From assembly GCF_028372415.1 (NCBI RefSeq), contig NC_092879.1:100975828-101039827 (forward strand): a DNA stretch of 64,000 nt, written 5' to 3'. The notes beneath the pieces were generated by a model. It was not told the DNA's origin. It was given only the letters and a program-made list of their open reading frames with translations, and did not search any database. Shown here in pieces: positions 12,406 through 25,992 of the stretch. The DNA comes from Notamacropus eugenii (lineage: Eukaryota; Chordata; Mammalia; Diprotodontia; Macropodidae). Positions within the stretch are counted from its first letter, which is position 1, and each line of letters opens with the position of its first letter. Made by a program: the position numbers and the translations under genes.

Positions 12406-13148
12406 CAGACTGGACTGGGAGCTTCCCAAGGTCTTGGGCACAGATAATTTGTGTCCCAGAGCCATTGGCAAACACCACCTGATCCTTTATTTATTCTTAG
12501 AGTTCAAGGGAATCTTCTAGTCACAATTTCTGGGAAGCTGGAAAGGACAATCTCTAAAGTGAGCTCCCCCATGTCCTCCATCATCACCTTCCCGAGGGGA
12601 GCCATTTCTACCTTTCCTCCAAGCTGTCTCCTATTAACCAGCGAGCTAGCTAAGTGGCCACTTCGCCATCCATGTCCCCTTCTGGTCAGCGTTCTGGCCT
12701 CACATCCCCCAGGTCTTACCAGTGCCAGGATTAGAGGTCCAGCTCGTTGATCCACCCTCTGGTTCCTCTGGTCCCTTGGCTTGTTGAAGAGCTGGCTGCC
12801 TCATGGCTTTCTCCACTGACCATCCAGTGGTTCTGACCTCACAGGCCCCTCTGCTCCATTGACAGGTGGCTCCTTCTTTTTGATTTTACAGAATCTCAAA
12901 GTTGAATGAGACTTCAGAGACCATGGAGACTCACCTGGACCTAAGCAAGTAACCTGTAACCTCTACCACAACACACCCACCATGGGCTCATCCAACCTCT
13001 GGGTGGGGAGCCCACATGGCCTCCCAAGCTCCCTTGTGCTGTCAATGGCTGCCAGAGAGTCTCCAAAACAGGCAAAACATAACTGATAGTGAGAGATGCC
13101 ACGTGGCAGGTAGGAGTCAGGCATGGGGGATGGGAGAAGAGATGACTG
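12406..13148. other. Unannotated intronic DNA
   Basis: Nothing firm; a MIR/L3-like scrap at about 12890-12950 (agaatctcaaagttgaatga). Confidence 0.35.
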
Positions 13149-13149
13149 G

Positions 13150-13385
13150 AGAGTAACAGTAATGGCAGTAGCTCACGTTTATGTAGTGCTTTACATCTGT
13201 CATCTCATTGGTTCCTCACAACAACCCTGTGAGGTAGGTACTTTCATCCTCATTATACAAAGAGGAACCTAAGACCCGGCACGGTTGGCACTTGCCCAAG
13301 GTCACATGACTGTGGAGTGTCTGAGGAAGGATGTGAACACAGCTCTTCTGGATTCCAAGTCCAATCCTCCATTCACTAAGCCATG
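13150..13385 (-). repeat. MIR-type core-SINE
   Basis: cacgtttatgtagtgctttac, caaccctgtgaggtaggtac, cttgcccaaggtcacatgac; classic reverse MIR order. Confidence 0.85.
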
Positions 13386-13924
13386 TGAGATGAGCCAAGG
13401 GCAGGTGCCAGGTAGCAGAAGGAAGCTGGGTGCATTCACTAACAGTTTACTGGGCTCAGGGACTGACTTGCCTACCTACCTACCCACTATCCTGTTTCAC
13501 ATGCAAGTTCCACATGCCTCTTCTACTTCTAAAGGCCCCACTGGCAGGGAATGTATACTTGGCCCTTGTGGGCTAGGACCTCCCTTCTGTCCAAGGAGAA
13601 ATGCACACCCCATGGGGTGGTGAGCCTTTTCCCTCTCATCCCATTGTGCCCCCCAAGCAGCTGGGGGGGGTCTGGCTGGGCTGACTGGCCCCTGGCTCCC
13701 AATGCTTGCACCTAAGAAGAGCTGCAGGTTAGAAGCGTGCCATGGCGTGGCCCCTGATGAATTGTTGGGGTGGGCAGGCCTCTCATGGGGCCCTCTTACA
13801 GGAACCCTGGCAGTCTTTTCTCATGTGGCCCTTGGGGAGGTAAATCCCCCCATACACACTCCCTTTAACTCTCACTTTTTACCCTACGGATCTTGACTTT
13901 CAGATTTCCAACCCTACTCACAAG
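13386..13924. other. Unannotated intronic DNA
   Basis: Nothing recognised. Confidence 0.35.
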
Positions 13925-14085
13925 GATCATGATGTGGGAGGCAGAGGCCCTAGATTTGAATCCTGCTTCCACTCCTGATTCAGTGCACTACCTCATACAA
14001 ATCCCTCCCTCTGTCTGGCCTCAGATGCACTGAGAAAGTGATGGGCTTGAACCTGGGGATCGCTAAGCTGTCTCTGTGTCCGTTC
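13925..14085 (+). repeat. MIR-type SINE
   Basis: gaggccctagatttgaatcc tgcttccactcctgattcag and a diverged core. Confidence 0.6.
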
Positions 14086-14930
14086 TAAGCCCCAGGATGT
14101 TCCATGGAGGCTCCTCACTCCAGCCTTTGGCTCAAGGTACCCTGGAGCCCGAGTGGAACAGTGGCTAAGGAGAACTATCTCAGCTGTGGAACCCTTTCCC
14201 ATTTTCTCATGAAGGACTGACTGGACCAAGACATGGCTTCTAGGGCAGCTGCTGAAGTCACTCCCACAGCCTGGCAATGGTGGTTCTCTGGGCAGGCTCA
14301 CGAACTGACACCACTCTTTGTCAGCCTATGTCAGTGGCCATTATGTTGGGGTACAAGGCCCAGTGGAAGAAGCCCTTCCCGGAAGCCCACTTTTCAGTCT
14401 TGGGGCATGGCCAACCCAGGCAGGACAGACGTCTCTTGGGAACTAAGCTAAGTATGTTATGTAAGTTCCCATGAATCTCCTTTGTGGTTCAGGCCTGCAC
14501 ATCATGTTGGCTGGCACATTCACTTTGTGGGGTGCTTCCTTGGTCACAATGCCAAAGTGCAACATCTAGGCTAGGCTTTAGTGTTTGCTGCTTGTGCAGA
14601 AGAATCTTTTGTTCCCAAATGTAAGAAATTCAAGGGAACAGTGGTCTGACCATCAGAGAGCCAGAGAACAGAGGTCAGCAGCCCTTCTGACGACAGGGAA
14701 AGTGAAGCTGAGAGTGCTTTAGGTCCTTCCCCCAAACTGGATGTATGTGTGTGCCCACAGGGCCCCTGGAGCTGGGGCAAAACCTTCTGCTCTCCAAGTC
14801 TCTGGGGGTGCAAGAGCCATTACTGCACAATTCTGGAAACTTGAACACCACGAGCATTCAGGGACCTTTAAGACTATGTCCTGGGATAGGAGAAAGGTGA
14901 GCCCAAGGGGCGGGGCCACCACAGGTCTGT
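14086..14930. other. Unannotated intronic DNA
   Basis: Nothing recognised. Confidence 0.35.
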
Positions 14931-14934
14931 CCAG

Positions 14935-15035
14935 CCCAGCCCCAGCTCAAGGTTACATCTCCATATGGGGTTGCAACCCATAGTTTAAGGGGTTGCCAAT
15001 GAACAAAATTTAAGAAGCCCTGGTCTAGAATACCT
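14935..15035 (-). mobile_element. hAT-like DNA transposon remnant
   Basis: Minus strand reads ctagaccagggcttcttaaa.. then gcaaccc-type sequence and ggggttgcaaccc, as in small mammalian/marsupial hAT elements that start CAGxGxTTCTTAAA. Fragment. Confidence 0.5.
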
Positions 15036-15111
15036 TTAGCTCCCTCCACAATCCCATTCAGGTGTGGTGTACCACAGAGGCCCTTGGATTAGAGCCCAAT
15101 TTAGATTCCTG

Positions 15112-15265
15112 GCCCATTTCCTCCCCTCCCCTCCCTCCTCCTTCCTCCCCTCTCCTTCCACCCCCTGTCTCCCTTCCCTCTTCCTCCTTTCCCCTCCCTC
15201 ATCCTGCCTCCTCTCCCCTCCCTCCTCCCTCCTCCTCTCCCCTCCCTCCTCCCACAGCCTCTCCT
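15112..15265. repeat. Polypyrimidine (CCCT/CCTC)n tract
   Basis: About 150 bases of almost pure C/T on the plus strand (tcctcccctcccctccctcc). Confidence 0.95.
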
Positions 15266-15369
15266 CTCTGACGTTTACTAGGATTAATCAAAGTCAGAAA
15301 GGCACATTGGTCTGGGGAACCAGCAGAGAGGCAAAAAAGTCCCTCAGAGGAAAGCTAGTTCAATCCCTA

Positions 15370-16355
15370 CCTCAATTCATTCCAACAAGTATTTATTGAG
15401 CGCGTTCCTGTGCTGATCACTCCAGACACTAAAATCTAACTGAAACAGAATCCTCTGCCCTGAAAGCACTTGCAGTCTTCTGGGGGAGGGGGCCACAGCC
15501 TGTAAACAGCTGCACAAACACACCACAGTTTGAGGAGAGAAAGCCCACAGAAACCAGCGGGAATAACACAAGCTTCCTGCGGAAGGTGCCACGTGATCTG
15601 AACCTAAAGAAGACTAAAAACGAAGGTCATGGAGACGTGCGCTCCACCCTGGGAGGCACTGAGCTAACACCTATGGAATCGCTCAGAGGCAGGAGACAGA
15701 GGGTCACCTATAGGGGAACAGCAAGCATATCGGTTTGGCAGAGTGCTGCGCCGACGTGGCCTAAGGTACTATATGAATGTAGGAGGGTGCCAGACTATGA
15801 ATGGATTTAAATGTGCTCTGAGGAGTTTATAATTGGCCCTAGAAGCAGTAGGGATCCAGTAACCATCCTTGAACAGGGGAGTGGCAGTCAGACCCTCCTT
15901 GTGCTTTGGGCAGCTCTGCAGATGACAGGAGCCATGTAGATGTGGAAAGGTCAGGACTTGGCAACTGATGAGATATTGCGGGAGGGAGCTTCAAGTTGAA
16001 ATGGGCTGCAAATGTAGGTGACGCCCTCCCTGGGAATCAGGGTTAGAATGGGCTTGGAGAAGACCATAATGAGCTGTTTGGCGATGTGGAGTTTGAGATG
16101 CTTCCAAACCACCCAAGTGGAGCTATCCAACAGGGATGTGCTGATCTGAGACCAGAACTCAGGAAAGAAACAGAAGCTGGATGTATTGATCTGGGAGTTA
16201 CCTACGTGAATAGGGCACAGCTGAACCCATGTGACCTGGTGAAATCCCCCAGAGAAGAGAAGAGGATTCAGGGGTCTTGTGGGATAGTGGTGATTAGGAA
16301 GTGGGCTATGGATGATAATCCAGGAAAAGAGACTAAAGAGCAGCCAGACAGGTAG
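15370..16355 (+). repeat. Long dispersed repeat A, left part
   Basis: Starts attccaacaagtatttattg; later gactatgaatggatttaaat, ggccctagaagcagtaggga, gtgacctggtgaaatccccc and ccaggaaaagagactaaaga. It is continuous with the right part after the GA array. Confidence 0.65.
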
Positions 16356-17665
16356 GAGGAAGAGAGGAGCGGGGAGGAAGACAGAAAGGGAGAGAGAGGG
16401 AGACAGAGAAGCAGAGATACACAGAGAGAGGGAGAAAGACAGAGAGGAGAGGGAGGGAGAGAAAGAGGGGATACAGACAGACAGAGGAGAAGCAGAGAAA
16501 TGAGAGAGAAAGGAGAGAGGGGAGAAGGAGACAGACAGAGGAGAGAGAGACAGAGTAAAGGCAGACAGACAGAAAGAGACACACATAAAAAGGGAAGAGA
16601 GAGCAAAAGAGCTAAAGAGAGAGAAGAGCCAAAGACATAGAGAGAAGAGAGAGAAGGAGAGAGAGACACAAAGAAAGGAAAAAGAGAGAGAAAGAGTGAA
16701 AGAGAGAGGGAAGAGACAGAGAAGAGGGGAGAGAGACAGAGAAACACACAGAAAGAGGAAAGAGACAGAGGAGAGAGAGAGAGAAGAAAGAAGAGGGGGG
16801 GAAAGAAGGGAAGGGGGAGAGACAGAGAGAAGAGAGAGACAAAGACACAGAGACAGAAAGAGACAGAGAAAGACACAAAGAGATACAGGAGAGAGAAAAA
16901 GAGAGAGGAGAGAGGAGAGAGAGGGGGAGAGACAGAGATAGAGAGGAGGAGGGAGAGAGACAGAAACAAAGACACAGAGACAGAAAGAGACAGGGAAAGA
17001 CAGAGAGAGACAGAGAAGGGAGAGAGAAAAAAGAGAGGAGAAAGGAGAGAGAGGGAGAGACAGAGGAGAAAGACCCACTGAAAGGAGTCAGAAAGAGAGT
17101 GAAAGAGAGAGAACAAAAGAGAAAAAAGAGAGGGAAGAGACAAAGACAGAGAGGAGGGGGGAGAAAAGACAGAGAGATGCACAGAAAGAGGATAGAGACA
17201 GGAAACTGAGAGAAACATACAGAAAGAGAAAAGAGACAGAGGAGGGAAAGAGAAAGAAAGGAGAGAGGAGAAAGGAAAGGGGGAGAGACAGAGAGAAGAG
17301 AGATACGCAGAAAGGAGATAGAGAGTGAAAGAAAAAAGAGAGGAGAGAGAGGAGGGAGAGAGAGAGACAGAGAAGAGAGAGAAAAAAGAGACAGAGAGAG
17401 GAGAAAGGAGAGAAGGGGAGAGACAGACAGAGAGAGACAACAGAAAGGAAAGAGAAAGAGCAAAATAGAAAAAAGAGAGAAGAGAGACAGAGAGACACAG
17501 AGAGAGGGAGACAGAGAGAGACAGAGACAGGGGAGAGAGAAAACAGAAAGAAAAGAGAGAAAAAAAGAGAGGAGAGACAGAGAAAGGAGAGACAGAGAGA
17601 AAAAGAGAGCAAAAAAGAAAAAAGAGAGAGAACAATGGTACCAAAAGGGAGAAAGAGAGAGGAGA
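16356..17665. repeat. 1.3-kb purine (GAGAGACA)n array
   Basis: Nearly pure A/G/C with almost no T on the plus strand, made of gagagacagagaaag-type units with no fixed period. It is embedded in dispersed repeat A. Long serine/leucine 'proteins' on the minus strand are artefacts of it. Confidence 0.95.
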
Positions 17666-18065
17666 GTTTGCAGGCAGAGGGAGTAGTCAATAGTGTCAAA
17701 AGCTACAGAAAGGTCCATAATGAATGAGGGCTAATAAACTGCCATCAAATTTAGCAACTAAGACATCTGGTGTGAATCTTGGAGAAAGTAGTTTAATTTG
17801 AGTGCTGGGCTCCGAAATCAGGTGGCCAGGGACTGAAAAGTGAGGGGAGAGTGAGGAAGAGGAGGCAAGCAGGACAGGTTTTTGTTTTGTCTCATTCTCT
17901 TTTCCAGGGGTTTGGCTGCAAAAGGGCCAAGCCCAAAGGATCATCGAAGGTCGACCGAGGTGGAATGCAGGTTGTTCTCGAGTGAGGGCCATGCAGGCCT
18001 ATTTGCAGATGGCAGGGGAGAAGGCAGGAGTATAGGAGAGAAATTAGGGCGTGATGGGGGAGGAT
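17666..18065 (+). repeat. Long dispersed repeat A, right part
   Basis: Resumes with gtagtcaatagtgtcaaaag ctacagaaaggtccataatg and continues tgaatcttggagaaagtag. So the GA array grew inside the repeat. Confidence 0.6.
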
Positions 18066-18234
18066 GCTGGCAGGAGCCAGGCCCAAGAGTACAGAGAGGG
18101 CTGGCCTGGCAAAGGAACCTGTAGCAAAAGAGGGGAGTCTGGGCACCGTACACTGTCCAACTTGTCTCTCCAAGGCAGTCCCTTTCTCTTTGGGACACTT
18201 GAAATTGCTAAGGAGATTTTCCTTGGAACAAGAT

Positions 18235-18420
18235 CTGTTTGCCTCCTTGCTGCTTCTAGCTAGTTGCTTCAGGTCCTGCTTTCTGGGGTCTAATCCCTTA
18301 ACCTCTCTGAGACTTGGTTTTCAAATCTGCAAAATGGAGCTAAAAGTACCTGGCCTCCACCCAAGAGCTGGTGTGAGGACCAGATGAGATCATGGGTATG
18401 CAAGCACTTTGTAACCCTCT
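18235..18420 (+). repeat. MIR-type SINE
   Basis: ctctctgagacttggttttc aaatctgcaaaatggagcta, agatgagatcatgggtatgc aagcactttg. Confidence 0.7.
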
Positions 18421-19220
18421 GGTTCTACAAGTGGAAAAGACTAAATCATTATCTTCTTTGCCCTCCTAGCTCCATAAACAACCTCTCTACTTGAGTCAAT
18501 AAGTACCCAGTAGTTCCACTCCCACACCTCTCCCTGGCTGGCATTGGATTTTCATTCCAAGTTCCATACACCATCCTGAAAATAATGGCTCAGAAGGGAG
18601 GAGGCCAGGCTGAGCTGTCATCTTGCTCCTACTGGAAAGGTTACCTCTGGGGTGGGAGTATGGGACAGGAAGAGGCCTCAGGCGTAGTAAGACACAGAGA
18701 AAAGCTGGTCCCTGGTACTAGAGGGAATTTGAAACCCAGGAGGCTGACCATGTGTGGAGGAAAGAGGTGTAATGGGTCCAGGTTCCCCCTGTGGGGGACT
18801 GGGAGGCTGACTGGAGTGGGGGTCAGGCTGGGAACACTTCAACTGAGAAGCAGGCAAGAACCATAGCTGGGTCGGCTGAGGCCACTGGGGTAGTCTCCCT
18901 CACTACAGGCCATTTTCTCCAAAGCCAGCCCCTCAGAGAGAAAGTGACAAGCACCATTTGCTGGAGGAAACCTGACCAGTAGCTGCATACAATTTTGGGG
19001 AAATAGGGTGCCCTCCTAGCCTGGCAAGGGCCCTGGGATAAGGGAGACCTACTGCAAAGCTCTGCTCACTGATGCCTTGAAGCCTGTAGTGCGGCAGGAG
19101 GCTGATGGACAAGAGGACAGGGGTTAATCTCTGCAGGAAGCTGGCTTTGAAATTCTAATCAGAACATGCACTCCTGGTACCCAGCAGGCATGGTGCCAGG
19201 GCACTGCCACAGAGGAGAGT
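18421..19220. other. Unannotated intronic DNA
   Basis: Nothing recognised. Confidence 0.35.
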
Positions 19221-19221
19221 C

Positions 19222-19700
19222 TCTTGACTGGGAGGGACATCTAGTTCAACCAATACCTGTGCAGAATCCTCTCCCTCCAGCACTCCCTACAAGTGGTTAA
19301 CCAGTCTCTGTTCAAAGCTGTCTGAGAATGAAGGAGTCCATCCCAATTTGGGACAATTTTCATTGTCACAGTATTCTTCCTTACACCAAGCTGAAATCTT
19401 GGCCTCTCCCATCATTACTTATTGCTCCTGGTTCTGCCCTCTTGGGTCAAGCAGAACAAAGCCAAGCTCCTGTCCACAGACTGACCCTTCAGATCCAATG
19501 GCAGCTCATGATGTCCCCACTCCTAGTTCCACTTTTCTCTCCTGGCTAAGCATTCTCAGTTCCTTCCATGGATCTTCCTATGGCATGGTTCCTAGTCTCT
19601 ACAGCCAGCCTGCCTGCCCTCCTTGGAGTGCCCTCCAGTTTGTCAATGTCCTTCCTAAAATGTGGCACCCAGATCTGAAAACAAATCACATTCCAGATGG
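19222..19700 (-). repeat. L3/CR1 LINE 3' end
   Basis: The longest copy here: actgggagggacatctagttcaac, ctacaagtggttaaccagtc, attgctcctggttctgccct, cagttccttccatggatctt, gtggcacccagatctg. Reverse orientation. Confidence 0.8.
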
Positions 19701-21190
19701 GGTGTGAGCAGGGAAGAGGGCTCTTGTTTGGCCAGTCTAGACTAGACTGGCACACAAGCCAACCAAGAGCCCTAGCCTATCTTGCCTCTGTCCATTGCTG
19801 GGGGTGTTTGGCTCTAACCATGGAATCCTGCTTAGGGGGGAGGGGAAGACAGAAGGCATCTATCACCCAAGGCACCTGCCATAAAACAGTGGGCCCAGCT
19901 AACCGAAGCAGGTGGCACATCTATGCTGCTCCTTCTCTGACCCTAAGCTAGCAGGGAAGGAGGACTGAGGGTAACTTCCCCCCAGGCTTCTTTCCTGTTC
20001 TTCCAAGTCAAAAGTGTTGAAGCCACCTAGCCTCCCCTGCCCATTAAGCATTCAAGGGTCTGGACCAGGAATGAGACTGAGGATTGAGGTAAGGACTCTG
20101 GACCCAGAACTGTCACCATGGGGCAGTATCAGGGCCCCAGATGGAGAGCCATAAAGTTGCCTTGCAAGGAAGAGAGTACGGAGAAAATATAGTGCCCCCA
20201 ACTGAGGTCAGTCTCCTAGAAACACCAAAAAATACAGCACCACAGGGCTGAAGACAGTGCTGTGGAAGGGCAAGGCCACAGGATGGCTGTGGTAGGGGGA
20301 GGACAAGGCTGGGGGGTGGGGGGGGCAGTGGGAGATCCAGGGCTTGGGTAAGTCCCTTTTTTGCTTTAAGAAAGGAAGCAAATATCACATTAAGAAGATG
20401 TTACAGTTGGTCCTAAATTAGCAGGTGTCACAGGCAGCAGTGAGGACAGGTATGACTGCTGGGGCCTGAAACAAGGGCAGAAGGGAGAAGGCAGAAGGGC
20501 TTCAGAAGCACTAAACATGGCTAGGTTTCTGGGACCCAGTCACTTAAGCATTGGATGGCATTGGAGAAAAAGCTTCCTGGCCTCAGAGTTGACTGTCCTC
20601 TCATCCCCCTGGAGACCCAAAGGGAGGCTATGGGTCTCCCAGGGCAACTAGGAGAGGAAATGACAGAAGCCAAGTCTGAACACTGGAAATCAGCTCCAAG
20701 GCTGACGACACAACCCCCAGGGATTTGCCTCATTGAGCTTTGGGGAAGGTGAGGTCCTGGGCTGATCATGGGGTGAGGGGGCGGCAGGAGAGAGGAGGGG
20801 ACTTTGACTGAGTATCTCTCATCTCTCCATCTTTAATCATACTTGCAGGAGAAAAGCAGCAGATAAACGGGGAGGGACAATCAAAGAAGAGGAACGCCAG
20901 TGAGACAGAGGGAACTTTGAGGGGAACTGGGAATTTGGAGCTGGAGAGCAGATGAATACAAGCCTGTAGAGCAGTTTTCAGTGGCCCATTCATCTCCCAT
21001 CTGGGAATACAGGTAGATCTCAATTAGTGTTAATAATGAATCCCTTGAAATGGCTGCATGGAGGTGAATTTGAACTATTTGAAGTTATAATTATGAAAAT
21101 ATGGTAATTGGTTCCAGCCCAGTGGAAATATGCAACGTGAATTGCATCAATGTGACCAACTCCACAGGATTCTTTACTGGTACCAATAGA
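19701..21190. other. Unannotated intronic DNA
   Basis: Nothing recognised; a G-rich patch near 20310-20330. Confidence 0.35.
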
Positions 21191-21194
21191 GATG

Positions 21195-21508
21195 TGCCCT
21201 GCATTGCCCTGCATTGTCTTGCCATCTCCACCCATTCTTCAAGGTCCAGCTTTTCCAGGAGACCCTACAATCCCCGGCTAGCAGTGAACCTCTCTCATGT
21301 CTTCTCACAATTTTTATATCTCTCATGGACTCATTACACTTTAATTTGTATACATGGCTCATCTCCTCTACCAGACTCTAAGCTCCTAGAGACCCTGGAT
21401 CCTGTCTATTTATTCTTGTATGATGCCTTCCACCCCCCTTCATGCCTGCTCAGTCTTCTATACATAACAGCTGCTCAATAAATGTTTGTTTATGGAATGA
21501 ATTCTGGG
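21195..21508 (+). repeat. L2 LINE 3' end
   Basis: ttcaaggtccagcttttcca, cagactctaagctcctagag and taacagctgctcaataaatg tttgtttatggaatgaat. Confidence 0.8.
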
Positions 21509-21684
21509 GTTTGATTTTTTAAAAATCAATGCTGTGGGCTTGGGGGCGGGGGACCCATTTCTCTGCCTGGCTAGCCATGTGGCTTTGTCTCCAGGATACA
21601 TCATCATTCTGACATGGTCTGAGGGTGTGTGCTAGCGGTTGATACCAAAAATGTGTGCCTCTTCCTCTTCACGACAAATTGTGT

Positions 21685-21685
21685 T

Positions 21686-21752
<67 letters not shown>
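21685..21752. repeat. (GT)n-(GA)n compound microsatellite
   Basis: GT units (about 21680-21717) switch directly to GA units (to about 21750). Confidence 0.97.
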
Positions 21753-21758
<6 letters not shown>

Positions 21759-21807
21759 TTCTGCCTATGCCTGTGTGGATGGCACTGTGGGTGTGGGTGT
21801 GTCTGTC

Positions 21808-21982
21808 TTTCTGTGACATTGTGTCTGCTTCTGTGACACTTTTCGAGTGTGTGTGTGCCAGTCTCTACACTGGAGGTCTTTCTGTGACAGTGTGTCTGCT
21901 TCTGTGACACTTTTGAAGGGTGTGTGTGTGTGTGTGTGTGTGTGCCAGTCTCTACATCTGGAGGTCTTTCTGTGACATTGCC
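21808..21982. repeat. Two-unit minisatellite, about 71 bp, with internal (GT)n
   Basis: gtgtctgcttctgtgacact and ccagtctctacactggaggtctttctgtgaca occur twice (from 21821 and 21892), with the GT run longer in the second unit. Confidence 0.9.
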
Positions 21983-23249
21983 TGGAAGGAAGGGGGGTCA
22001 GTTTCTCTAGGTGGCTGTATGCCTTTAAGGGGTTACATCTCTCATTTGATAGCGTGAGTGAGGTGGTGAGTCAGCTGAGGCTGAAGGAGGAGGGAAGGAG
22101 AGTAAATGGAGAAAGGGAAGTCAGGAGCAAAGACCTCTCCCCGACCCCAACATCCCATCCATCCTCTTGCCCCAGAACTGTTAGAGCTTCTGTTGGGTGG
22201 CACATTGGATCCACGTAGTCTTGGAGAAGAAAGTACTTTCTAGCAACAAATTCAAGCTTTGTAGGAATCCATTCAGCTATCAATGCTTGAGGAGGAGGGA
22301 AGAACTCCCATCTCTTCTGGTCTCCTTGCCCACCCTCATTCCCTAAGCCTGTGACCATACTACCTGTCCTTCTTCCCCCTTCTTCCTGCCAAAGATTTGA
22401 GCAGCTCAGTGGATGGAGATTCAGCTTCCATCCCCACCATCCCTTTGGACTTTCTCAGACTATGTAGTTCAGTTCAGCCTAGAAGCACAGCTCAACTCAG
22501 CCCCTTTCTCCAACTCTGTGGTTCCTCTTTCCCCAACTTGGGGGTATGTGGGTAAGGGAGCTTTTTAATACATAAAGCTGGAGAAGACCAGATAGGCTCT
22601 GCCCCAATCACTTTCTTCTGAGAGAAGTCAGACAGAACAACTGGCTTTGGGGGCTGCTGGAGCATGCTGGTGAGGTGGTGAATCTCAACCAATATCCCTA
22701 TGTGCCACTGAGAAGCCTCACCTGCCCATTTATGTCCAACTGGGGCCTCCAGTCTGTCCCCATCCCTCCCCAGAACCCTGTTCTTGTCCTTTAGTGGCAA
22801 GAAAGGGATAGGAGTCAGAATATTAAGTGGTCAGGCTCTGATCTGGATACCTCTGCCTCCTCCAGGAGGACCCTACTGGGCTGACTCAGAGGTGACAAGG
22901 CCAGAGGCTGCAACCAGGGTCCCTCTAGGCCTCTGCCTCGCTTGGCCAGTGCCCCTCTGCCTCTCAATTGCCTGGCACAGCTGCCAAGGGCTCAGGGATC
23001 CTGCTGTTCCCTACAGCATTGTCTTCACATCTAGGAACTCCAAGCACAGAAGGAGAAACCCTAAGAGAGAGAGAGAGCGCACGCACAGGTCCCGAGATGG
23101 CTCCTGGAGCACTGGAGAGGGCCCTGGCCTCCTTCAAGGCGACTTCAGATCCTGGCTCTAGCCCTTTCTAGCGGAGTGACCCTGACAGTGATTTACACTG
23201 AACTTAGTAGCGCCTCTATTTATGAGGGGTGGGTGGGGATGAGCAGGAG
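21983..23249. other. Unannotated intronic DNA before the CpG island
   Basis: Nothing recognised. Confidence 0.35.
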
Positions 23250-23322
23250 GGTGACCTAGAGATCTAACACGGCGGCGGGAGGGAGAGGGAAAGGGAATCG
23301 ACGTTTGCTTGGGGTAGGGGGC

Positions 23323-23350
23323 ACCGGCGGCGGCGGCGGCGGCGGCGGCT
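23323..23350. repeat. (CGG)n / (CCG)n tract, about 9 units
   Basis: GGC/CGG triplets on the plus strand, CCG in the NALF2 sense, about 30 bases beyond the CAG tract. Together they form a compound CAG + CCG array in the first 210 bases of intron 1. Confidence 0.93.
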
Positions 23351-23378
23351 GGGGAGCGGCGGCTGGCTGACAACCTCA

Positions 23379-24551
<1,173 letters not shown>

Positions 24552-25950
24552 TCAGAGGGTTCGGGGAACCTACAGGCGAGAGGACCGGTGGGCAGACTGA
24601 CCCGAGGGATGGGACCAGCGGGTGGACCGACGGGCAGGCGGGAGGGCGCTGCGCTGCGCCCGGCTCGGCTAGGCGGCCCTCCACGCTGCTCCTACTGTAG
24701 CCGTCCGGGCGGGCTCTACCTGGGCGGCCGCATGACTGGGAGACACCGGGCCGGACAGGGCCGGGTCCCTTTCGAGCCCGAGTAATGGGGTGGGTCGCCT
24801 GGGCCCCCAAGCTGGGTCCCTGGAACCCTCGTGCCCCGCTAGGCGCTGTCCCAGGCCCGGGAGGGGACCCACGGGGGGTACCCCCGCGACAGCTGCCGCC
24901 GCGGCCCCGAGCTCCTCATGCTGTCCGTCTGGCCCCGGCCCTGGCCCCGGCCCCAGCCCCGGCTCCCACTCTGTCCCCGGCTCCGATTGCTCTCGGGCTC
25001 CCGCTCGGGCCCCGACTCCCGTCCGGCCCAGCCCGGCTTAGCACTCCGCGGGCCCGGCCGCGGGCATCGCCAGCTACCTGGCTCAATCTGGCCGTGCCCC
25101 TGTCCGAGCCCGACCCCGGCCCCGGCCGCCCCCCGAGTTCCCGGGCTGCCTGCGCCTCCTGATCAGCTCTCCGACTCCGGCGGCTGCTCTTCGGCTCCGG
25201 CGGTTGCTCCCTGGTTCCGGCGGCTGCTCCCTGGCTCCAGCGACTGGTTCTCCAGCTCTGGCTGCTCTCCGATTCCCCTCCTCACTCCCTCCGGGCCGAG
25301 CGCGCGGCTTCAGGGCGCCTGTCCCCACTGTTTGCCGTGCGCGCCGCTCTGGCTCCGGCTCTGGCTCCGGCTGTGGCCGCTGCCGCCGAGCGGGACGGCC
25401 CCGTGGCGCGCGCTGGCCATCCCCGCTCAGTCTGTCGCCATCTTCCGCTGTGCCGAGAACACCTTGAGAACCCCTGGGAGGGGGGAGGGAAGGGAGGCGG
25501 GGAGAGAGAGGGGCAGCAAATCGAGAGATGGGGGAGGGGGCCCCTAATGCGCCTGCGCCTGTCTCTTTCCACCTCCCCCCCCTTCTCCCCTCCCCCCTCC
25601 CCCAGCCCCATCCCCACCCCCTCTCCGCTGCAGCCTGTACTTGGTGGCGGGGACGCTTCCAGCCCTCCCCTAGCTGCATTCACTTCTGCGCCTCAGTGCA
25701 TCCTCCCGCCTCCCACACCCCTCCCCCGCTGCCCTAGGAGCTCGGGGCCCCAACAACCCCTCACCCTCACCCCGCCTCTCCCAGGTCCAAATCCGCGCCC
25801 CTGCCCCTTTCCCCAACGCCGGCTCCCGCTACACTCTTTTGAAGGGGGTGGCGGGAGATCCTCCAGCATTTTGATCTTTCCTCCCGGGCCCCGGGCCTTA
25901 GGGGACTTTGGACTCCGTTCTCCGCCCCACCTGCCCTGGGCCCTGTCAGC

Positions 25951-25992
25951 GACGCTGCCGCCACTGCCGCCACCACCACCACCACCACCACG
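25951..25992. repeat. (CCA)n triplet tract in the CpG island
   Basis: gccaccaccaccaccaccac triplets upstream of NALF2; a low-complexity island sequence. Confidence 0.85.

Noticed and set aside
16268..17644. Minus-strand open frames of 458, 375 and 368 codons
   Set aside because: Entirely Ser/Leu/Phe/Cys translations of the GA array; all frames of a C/T tract stay open because stops need purines. Not genes.
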